This document shows, in pieces, positions 57,168 through 64,000 of a DNA stretch of 64,000 bases (the first letter of the stretch is position 1; every line of letters starts with the position of its first letter). The translations under genes were made by a program, and so were the position numbers. The notes below the pieces were generated by a model. It did no database searches, was not told where the DNA came from, and was given only the letters and a program-made list of their open reading frames with translations. Where the stretch lies: positions 434,001 through 498,000 of the forward strand of contig CALYLX010000128.1 of NCBI GenBank assembly GCA_944990035.1, read 5' to 3'. This DNA comes from Clitopilus passeckerianus (lineage: Eukaryota > Basidiomycota > Agaricomycetes > Agaricales > Entolomataceae).

Positions 57168-57952
57168 AGCGCCATTGTTTGGCAATTACTCCGAAAAGAC
57201 ACATGTGGTCCGTGCGTAAATCTGGCTGACTATATAAACCCTGGTTCGATATGATTGTACTTCATACTTACCTTGATGGCACAAGCCCCTTCATGTACCT
57301 GGGTTTGTGGGCTGTGGAAACTCCCCATAGCACGGCGACCCTGTCCATACAGGGAGTGGCTGCAGTTTGTATGGGCTTCGGCTCATGCACCGTCTAAATA
57401 TTTTCCTGTCCCGCTTTGGCCACTCTGGCTGGGCGGGCACTTTCTTTTTGACGTTTCTTGGTTCTAACCCTAACCCTAATACACAATAAAAACATTTACT
57501 GCCCACTTTTGGAGTTCTGCTTTCGAATTCCAAAACTGAGGTATAATTTCGAGCAAAATTGAACAAGATGAACTGCAATTGGGAGTATTGAAGCGATGTT
57601 ATTTCTGTAAGAGTTCCACTGTGTTGGTCTCCAAGCAGGCTTCATCTGCTGCCTCCCGTTCAATGCAAATGGTTGGCCTTGCATTCTCATAGCTCTATGT
57701 GGGTCTGATATACAAGATTCCTGGTGGTGACAGTGGTATAACATAAAAGTGCCGAGGCTGAAGATGAATGTATATGACTCATGGTTTCATCGTTCGACTT
57801 GTATCAGCGAATCCAAGTATGTGTGAAGCTCTAGCGCTTTCCGCACTTTTGAGGGTTGCAAGAGGTTCAACGGTTTCTACAATTCTTACAACGTCAACTA
57901 CGTGCTTTTGAAACCCAAAGGTAACAGCGACCCACCGATACACCTCAGCCTT
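57168..57952. other. Intergenic region with telomere-like motif
   Basis: No exon was recognised between the PPR promoter and the 3' end of SmG. It contains CTAACCCTAACCCTAA at 57464-57479, the only striking sequence. Confidence 0.45.
57464..57479. repeat. Short interstitial telomere-like repeat
   Basis: Two and two-thirds units of CTAACC (TTAGGG on the other strand), 16 nt. Fungal telomeres are usually TTAGGG arrays, but teloboxes also occur in promoters; this copy is too short to tell. Confidence 0.5.
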
Positions 57953-58299
57953 TTATCGTATAGCCTCCAAAGTCTCCATCGATGTGATACTGTTACCACG
58001 AATGACCTAGAAAGTGACGAGTTAGCCAGGTTACTGATAATCAAGAACGCTGTCGATACTCACCACTGTTCCAATAGGATTCTTCTGTGCAGGAACAGTC
58101 TCCTCGACTGAATCGTCGAGAACAAGGTTCAAGAAGAGATCATAGCCGCGCAGAACGCCAGAGACTTTGCGACCACCTTGCAAGTGGATGAACAATTTTT
58201 TGTCCATGAACTAGAATGGGGAAAATCAGCGAAAATACACTTTCGACATACGAAACATGTACACACCTTCTTGAGTTCTGGCTGCGATGCTTTCGACAT
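57953..58299 (-). CDS. SMX2: Spliceosomal SmG protein
   Basis: Core Sm-ring subunit that sits next to SmF and SmE in spliceosomal snRNPs. Three exons (33, 147 and 54 nt; introns 58211-58266 and 58007-58063) give 77 aa, the normal SmG size. Sm1: MSKASQPELKK then FMDKKLFIHLQGGRKVSGVL and RGYDLFLNLVLDD; Sm2: IGTVVIRGNSITSMETLEAI. The RGNS signature marks SmG. The frame is intact. It shares a 147-bp divergent promoter with the RG-rich gene. Confidence 0.94.
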
Positions 58300-58446
58300 G
58301 ATGGAGGTAAGTGCAAGAGATCTTGCTTGACCGTGTTTGGCGGTGTTCTAATTGTCGTGCTCTGACCGCGAACTGTAATTCTCCCTATACACGCAGCACT
58401 CATAACTTTTTACAATTCCCTCTGGACGATATAATAATCCACTGCA

Positions 58447-60104
58447 ATGTCTGCAGCAACGTCCAGTGTACCCTCGACAACAGGTTCCGGAGGCACCTCT
58501 GCTTCCCGGTGGGCCAAAGCCAACGATCAATCCGCTGGATCTGCTTTTAGCGGATTGACCAGAGGTGGCAAACCTCGTGGAACAGGAAGAGGTCGAGGAG
58601 GACGTGGGTCAAGAGGAGCGCCTTCTCAAGACACGAAATCCAACCACGGGGATGCTAATCCAGAGAAGAAAGCGCCTGCAAAAGTTGTGGCGCCTCCCAG
58701 TCCGTCTCTAAGCGCTAAAACGCCAGCCAAATCCAATGAAACATCTACACGGCCGAAACAACCCTCTCGGAGGCCCTCCCGAGCAAACTCTACAACAAAC
58801 AGTACATCATTCAACCCAGTGACGGAATCTACTGGCAGCACTACCTCCACGCGGTCTCAGAACAGGAGACGTCGCTCCCAAGGAGGAAAGGGGCCCCCGA
58901 ATGGCCTAGCTCAAATTCGTGTTCCGTCTAAAGACGACAGCACCCTTCGTCCTCGTCGCCAATCCAATGTTGCGGTCCCATTGACTGCGCCCATAGGCCC
59001 CATCAAAGACATCTCAAGCCCTGCCATAGATGTGAAGCATGATGTTGATGCGTTCGTCGAACGTGTGCGAGCTGCTGCGATGGCCGAACATAGACCAAGC
59101 ACACCTGGTAGCCATATAGACTGGGCTGGAGATGATGATGACAGTCTACCTGACCTCGATGACTGGGGGATCCCTTCGGCTTCACATTTGAAAGAACCGA
59201 AGAAGACAGACCTGATGTCTCCTCTCGTAGTGGATGGATTGACGTCGCTTCCTGCTGTTGAGGTGCCCCCAACAATAGAGGAAACACCCAGCCAGTCTGA
59301 GGTGAAGCCTACGCCAGGTGGCCCTGTTTCTATCCCCCAACTACAAATCTCCGCACCAACCGACAATTCGAAAGAGAACACTGCGCCACTGTCTGCGGGT
59401 GGAAGATCCCCGAAACCTCCATTCTCCAAGGGCTCCCCGAACCCGCGCAACTCCAACTTCCCGAACAATAGACGAGACCCGACGCGAAAACCTCCTCGCA
59501 AGTCCCCTCTTTCGACGCCAACCATTGAACCTCAGGTGAAGCCTACAGCAATATCAGGTTCAGACTCGCTTGTACCGGATTCGCTGGAGGGAACTCCCAA
59601 GGCTGTCGACAAAGCTGCTCCCGAAGAAGAGGAAGGCGGACTCGCTCAGTCTATACATGCCCCTCCGCCCAGGAGCGTCTCAGAGCTGCGAACCTCCCTC
59701 CCAGACCCCTCGACGGCCTTTCCGACTCCATCCACGCCTCCGATACCCTCCTTGACTCGACCTCTGCCCCAGCCAACATCTCCACCCACCCGACAAAACC
59801 CAACAATCCTCGCTCCCATGCTCGCGCTCACACCACAGGACGTCCATTCCGTGGCGAGTCCAGTGGGAGAGGATACAGAGGACATGGGTCGCCACGGATG
59901 CCACGAAATGAGCTGACGCCTGGAGGCCACCACAATAGGACGCGCTCGAATCCTCCCGCGGGTGCAGGCCAGAAAAACCAGCAGCACATGCATAGGGAAA
60001 GACCGGTGCTCACTGGTGACGCATTGACGAGGCTCGCGAGGACGATCAATGGGAGCGCGAGCACTTCTCCTAGCAAGGCCCCAATCCCCACCGTTCAGGA
60101 TTGA
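58447..60104 (+). CDS. RG-rich disordered protein of unknown function
   Basis: About 550 aa, intronless and mostly disordered. The N-terminus has ASRWAKANDQ and an RG/RGG box (RGTGRGRGGRGSRGAPS) typical of RNA-binding proteins. Near the middle are a helical segment DAFVERVRAAAMAEHRPSTP and an acidic motif DWAGDDDDSLPDLDDWGIP. The rest is Pro/Ser-rich. A second RG box (GRPFRGESSGRGYRGHG) and an ordered tail (RPVLTGDALTRLARTING) follow a frame break at 59795-59798: one more A in the AAAA run joins them and removes an early stop. No family is recognised; an RNA- or translation-related role is suggested only by the RG boxes. Confidence 0.65.
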
Positions 60105-60374
60105 AGGACAATCCCACCCAAATTTCAAATCTACGAATATCATCATTTAAATCCAACTTCGCAGCGTGTTATAATTCGTCGATATACCCCCTCTGTCTAG
60201 CGTTAGGTTGCTTCTTGTATATTCTTACTAAACTTCGAACCCTTTAACACCTCCCTACCTTCTCTCTTTTGGATGTAAGATATCTTGACTAGTGGAACAA
60301 TCATACGATATTAAAATACAGGTTTCGGGTCGCAGAAATTATCACTATTATTCTCGGTGGCTGGTATTATGCCT

Positions 60375-61899
60375 CTAGTCTGAACTAAAATAAGAAAGCT
60401 CGAGACCAATGGATTTAATTGGCTTCGCCCGACTTGAAAAGTCTGAGACGACACCCAAGCTCACTAGCATATTGCGCATTCGACCCTCCCACATTAATGA
60501 TAGATCCTGTGGTGTATATTAGCCATTTGGATCTTCAACTCTTGGGAGAGAATGCTCACATTGTTGGTAGAAGCACGGGCCTTGACCACACCAATGACAT
60601 CGTCTGTTTTCCTTGTTGTTTCTAACGAAATTGTGGGCAGAGGAGTCGGGGATACGACTTCGACTTCCTCGGTTGGGGATGACCTTCTCAGCCAATACTC
60701 TGCTCCCATAGTCCATTCGCTAGCAAAGCTATACATGTTGAAGTCGAATCTAGAGGAGAGAGATAGATCTCGAGAAACTTGGGCAGTATATGCACCTGAC
60801 ATGTGGCCGAGCATAGGGTTGAATAGAGCTGTGATGGTCGTTGGCGGTTGGAAATTTCGTGGGCTTGCAGGTAGGACAGACGAAGCAGAGGGTACTCGGA
60901 AGGAGGGTGGTGTAGCGTCTGGAAGTGTTGTAAACCGGATGCCAGTCGAGACTAAGCAAGAACACAGTCAGTTGTACATACAGAATGAAGTCAGAAAACA
61001 TACCTCCAGCACTTCTTTCCTTCGCGCTGAAATACAGTTCAGCACCCATAGAAACTCGGCCCTTCAACCCTCCTTCTACAGCATCCTCTTCATCCACTCT
61101 CTTCACCCCGGCTTGACGGCTCGCAGACAAAGGGTTAGGCGAGGTCTCTCCTTGTCCTCCAAGCCGTCCAAAGTTGTGGAGGACCCTAACACCCCACATC
61201 CCATCCTCGGCACTCCAAGTATATTCAGTACACCATTTGCCGACGTCATGCTGCAAATTGAGCATGAGATTGCTCATATCCCCATTGCGTGAAGGGAGAA
61301 CATTTGTGGTACTTGACGGGCGATCCGAGATGACCGCAACAAGGCCTTGGAGGGTTGGAGATATTCGTGTTGAGTAAAGTGCGTCGAGGCGACCAGTAGG
61401 GAGGTAGTATCGTCCATAGAGGAGGTAGTCTGTGCAAGCTTGAATGCCTGGTGGGGTGTCACAGAGAAATAAGCTCACCTCGAGAGTCCACGCGCTCCCC
61501 AGCGAGCCATTCCTCTGGCTTTCCTTCTGGTCTCCGTGGTTGATCGTATACTTTGAAGTGGTCAATCAGGTCATTGAACTTCACATTGCCAGAATTCTTG
61601 ACATCCAAGTCGCATGAAGTAAAGATATAGCCTACAGACCCATTCAAAGACGGCATTGCCGTCATTGAGTAGGTGGTCTTGAACAGCGCATTTGGGGATT
61701 TTGAGACCGAAAGATGGAGGCCCCGAGGAACGGTGAAGTCAAGGATAGCTAACGAGTATTTTTAGATGCCTATTTCCGGTTAGACTAGTAGTTCAAGCTG
61801 ACCGTTGGAAGAGCGTGTCAGGTTCGCATATAGATTGTCTTCGTTCCAGCCAGTAGCCTTGTAATAGGTGCGGAGGACATAAGTAGCAAATGGGTGCAT
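60375..61899 (-). CDS. MDM10: Mitochondrial outer-membrane beta-barrel Mdm10
   Basis: Porin-like beta-barrel of the ERMES ER-mitochondria tether and of the SAM complex. Five exons. Blocks: [164 protein letters not shown], and the last strand [20 protein letters not shown] then [11 protein letters not shown], resembling a beta-signal. Alternating hydrophobic strands and no TM helix fit a barrel. The frame is intact. Confidence 0.93.
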
Positions 61900-61976
61900 T
61901 CTTGAAGACCAGGGCACCGCCACTTTGATCACTTATAACTAAACTCTTTGCAGGGTTGATGCAGATGTGTTGATTC

Positions 61977-62994
61977 TCAATGCCATAAAATATGAGTAGT
62001 GCTACGATGATTATCTCCAACTAGTTCTACGTGTTCTCTAAACGTCCATCTCTCCGCCTGATCAGATGGCTGCCCGTGTTGGTATACCACCATTGTTTTT
62101 CGACCGTCATCCTCTTCTGTAGTGGTGTTGGCGTCAAATCCCGACTTTCCAACATTAGGAACCACCTACCTTCCGACGCATCTATAAACCAGTAGAAATA
62201 CGTGTCCAAATAAGTGGATACATGCTCAAGTCGTGATTCCGTTTCGGATTGTTTGACCATGGGGAGTCTCAGCTCACCAAGCCCTGAATCGAAAAGGGCG
62301 AAGGCACGATCGCTATGAAACTTGACTAATTAGTGACGGCGGACCCAGAAGCCGGGAGCCATACGTTGGCGGTTGATCGGGCCTTGAGAGAAACGAGAGT
62401 GAATGTGCCACGAGGGAGACGTAGGAAGATACTGTCCAGTCCCCGTTCTGCGGTCTGCCCAGGCTCAGATCCAGAAGGAGGATTGATTTCTATAGACGTA
62501 CGAGTCCGATTCAGGAATCTCTTGCTTAAAATAGGACGAGATTTCATGTAAAACAAGCAGTGAAGGCGCCTTTGAAAATGTTGTCTTGCTGTTGACCCAT
62601 AAAGCATTTCCAGCTGTAGAAACATCCGGTATTCCAGACATCATCATTAGATACGCCAGATGTGCAGGAGAGGACGGGTAGCTGAGCCGCGAGTTAGGGT
62701 CTTCACACCATTATAACGCCAATGGAGAACGAACAAGAGCTTGATACGGGAAGAAAGAGCTGAGACGTCCCCTCGCCCATGGTTTGTCCTTATCCAGTCA
62801 TCCTGATATCCTTGGAGAGCCTTTACAAGCAGATTTCGCGATGGTGTGACGATCATTGCTGTAGAATCCTGGTCCTTGGCCAAAACCGACATTGCAAGAT
62901 GGATAGGAGCTGACGCATGGTACTTCCCTTTGACCAGCAGTGACCTGAAAGCCTCAGGAAGCTCTGGGCATGGCGCAGGAAAGAGCGAAGGCAT
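61977..62994 (-). CDS. Unknown protein, possibly RecA-like fold
   Basis: About 310 aa in five or so exons. Segments: HASAPIHLAMSVLAKDQDST, AMIVTPSRNLLVKALQGYQD, SSPAHLAYLMMMSGIPDVST, SLLVLHEISSYFKQEIPESD, DWTVSSYVSLVAHSLSFLS, AFALFDSGLGELRLPMVKQS and RWTFREHVELVGDN. The alternation of strands (AMIVTPSR, LLVLHE, AFALFDS) with helices recalls RecA-type ATPase domains lacking a Walker A, such as Shu-complex proteins, but this is weak. The junction near 62330 does not keep frame with any good acceptor, so another indel is likely. The start is 62994; an ATG at 63075 is also in frame. Confidence 0.5.
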
Positions 62995-63283
62995 TGTGGA
63001 ATGACGGACTATGGTCAGTGCAGCGATCAAGCCACACAGGGACACGTGTAGCCGACGAGCACGCGCACCATCCACACAGTCTCGGCGACCAAGGATATCT
63101 TTGCAAGATAATCACATCCACAGCATCTATCTATGAACATGCCCGCAGCCTGTCACAGATCCGGACTCTATCTCGCCACAGCCTCGGACACAGCAGTCGG
63201 CTAGTTTAACAGGATATCTACTACAGATCATTCACTTCCTGTGTTCTTTGTCACTGCCCAACCTCCCCGGCTTCGATTACACC

Positions 63284-64000
63284 ATGCGCAGAGTCAATAC
63301 TACAGCGTCCTCAGTCGCCATGTCTTTAGGCAAGACGTCTGCGCAGATCGTCGCGCAGTATAGTATGGTGCCAGGTTTGTCGCCAGTGGTGGACCTCCTC
63401 GTGACTATTATCACGATATGCGAAAGCGTTCAGCTCAATCGGTAGTGTTCTGTCCGCAACCTGGTTCTGCTCTTCTGGCCTAACCGCCCTCAACCTCCAG
63501 ACGCACAACAAAATTTCTTCGCGACCGATGCCATAGTCTGGTGAATGCACTCAAGGATGGCTGGGAGAAGGCACCCAGTGCTATGGCAGATGCAGTACAG
63601 GATGCTGTAGAGTAAGCATTTATTCAACCCCTCCCACGTCTTCTTCAATCTGACTTCACCCTACAGATGCCTAAAGAACATCCTATACAAGATGAAGGAA
63701 TGGGCAAAGTTGTCGCCCTTGAAAGCCTTTTTACAGCAGATGGAAATTCAAGCACAAGTTCAGGAGTGCAGCTTCTCCATAGATACCTGCATCGAGAAGT
63801 TCCAAGTATGTCGTTTCGGATTCATCTCATACCATTTGTGCTAACCTAGCATTTTCTTTCTTTTTAGCTTGAATCACACTTCCAGATACATGAGTGGCAG
63901 GAAGAATTCCAGGACAGCAGCAAAAGAGATCACGAAGAGCTCATCCAGATGCTCTCTGACATGAACGACCGACAAAAGATTCTCGAATCAAAGCTTGACA
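63284..64000 (+). CDS. N-terminus of a helical-bundle signalling or cell-death type protein (cut by window edge)
   Basis: Four exons so far (introns 63442-63500, 63612-63666 and 63806-63867), running off the right edge. Predicted helices: VPGLSPVVDLLVTIITICES, TTKFLRDRCHSLVNALKDGW, DCLKNILYKMKEWAKLSPLK and FLQQMEIQAQVQECSFSIDT, then ESHFQIHEWQEEFQ and a coiled coil (LIQMLSDMNDRQKILESKL). This layout (hydrophobic first helix, RC-L-LxxAL second helix, CxxSIDxCIEKFQ) recurs at the N-terminus of mushroom proteins carrying a protein kinase or NTPase domain, and resembles the four-helix bundle of MLKL/HeLo-type death effectors. The downstream domain is not in the window, so the role is inference. 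Confidence 0.6.

Noticed and set aside
57240..57760. Short frames between the PPR-like and SmG genes as a possible gene
   Set aside because: No start and splice pattern links them and their composition is not protein-like.
1..64000. CRISPR arrays, insertion sequences, rRNA or tRNA genes
   Set aside because: No regularly spaced repeats, no terminal inverted repeats with transposase, no tRNA B-box with matching A-box, and no rRNA-like stretches were recognised.

Overview
The window is nuclear DNA from a filamentous basidiomycete, most probably an Agaricomycete. The evidence is dense genes on both strands, many phase-aware GT-AG introns of about 50-65 nt, basidiomycete-typical families (an agaric seven-TM family, a Zn2Cys6 regulator, an F-box protein, ERMES Mdm10) and no operon or bacterial signal. 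About 34 protein genes are well supported. No rRNA, tRNA, CRISPR array, intact transposon or virus was seen.

Layout. 1-12.9 kb: sterol transporter NPC1 (cut by the left edge), divergent DPH1, a small membrane protein, the TORC1 kinase SCH9, a sucrase/ferredoxin-like protein and a short mitochondrial-type protein. 13-23.4 kb: an acyl-CoA dehydrogenase, a Zn2Cys6 regulator, nuclear poly(A)-binding protein Pab2, mitoribosomal bL19m and an Ivy1-like I-BAR protein. 23.4-36.8 kb: mitochondrial AspRS, an F-box protein, Pol III subunit Rpc34, an Sfp-type phosphopantetheinyl transferase, a Mak32-like PfkB protein, NC2-beta, SmF, an LLP/DUF2423 nucleolar protein and a seven-TM protein. 36.8-38.2 kb is gene-poor. 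38-52 kb: Erb1, Arp4, an unknown low-complexity protein, TRAPP subunit Trs20/sedlin, mitochondrial rhomboid Pcp1 and CLASP/Stu1. 52-64 kb: a SelW/Rdx-family protein, meiotic AAA+ ATPase Pch2, a mitochondrial PPR-type protein, SmG, an RG-rich unknown, Mdm10, an unknown, and the start of a four-helix-bundle protein of possible signalling or cell-death type.

The genes form no pathway cluster. RNA metabolism (Pab2, SmF, SmG, Rpc34, Llp, Erb1, NC2-beta) and mitochondrial biogenesis (bL19m, AspRS, Pcp1, PPR, Mdm10) are well represented. Many genes are paired head-to-head across only about 100-150 bp, several with a CACGTG box close to the start codon.

Two things matter most. First, at least eleven conserved genes are broken by a one- or two-base indel, mostly a missing base in a homopolymer. 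This looks like residual sequencing error, so naive gene models will be truncated. Second, the splicing is unusual in places: an 8-nt micro-exon supplies the second Cys of the CxxC motif in the SelW-like gene, and there are GC-AG introns and apparent GA-AG or AT-AG junctions. I found no convincing new multi-gene system.
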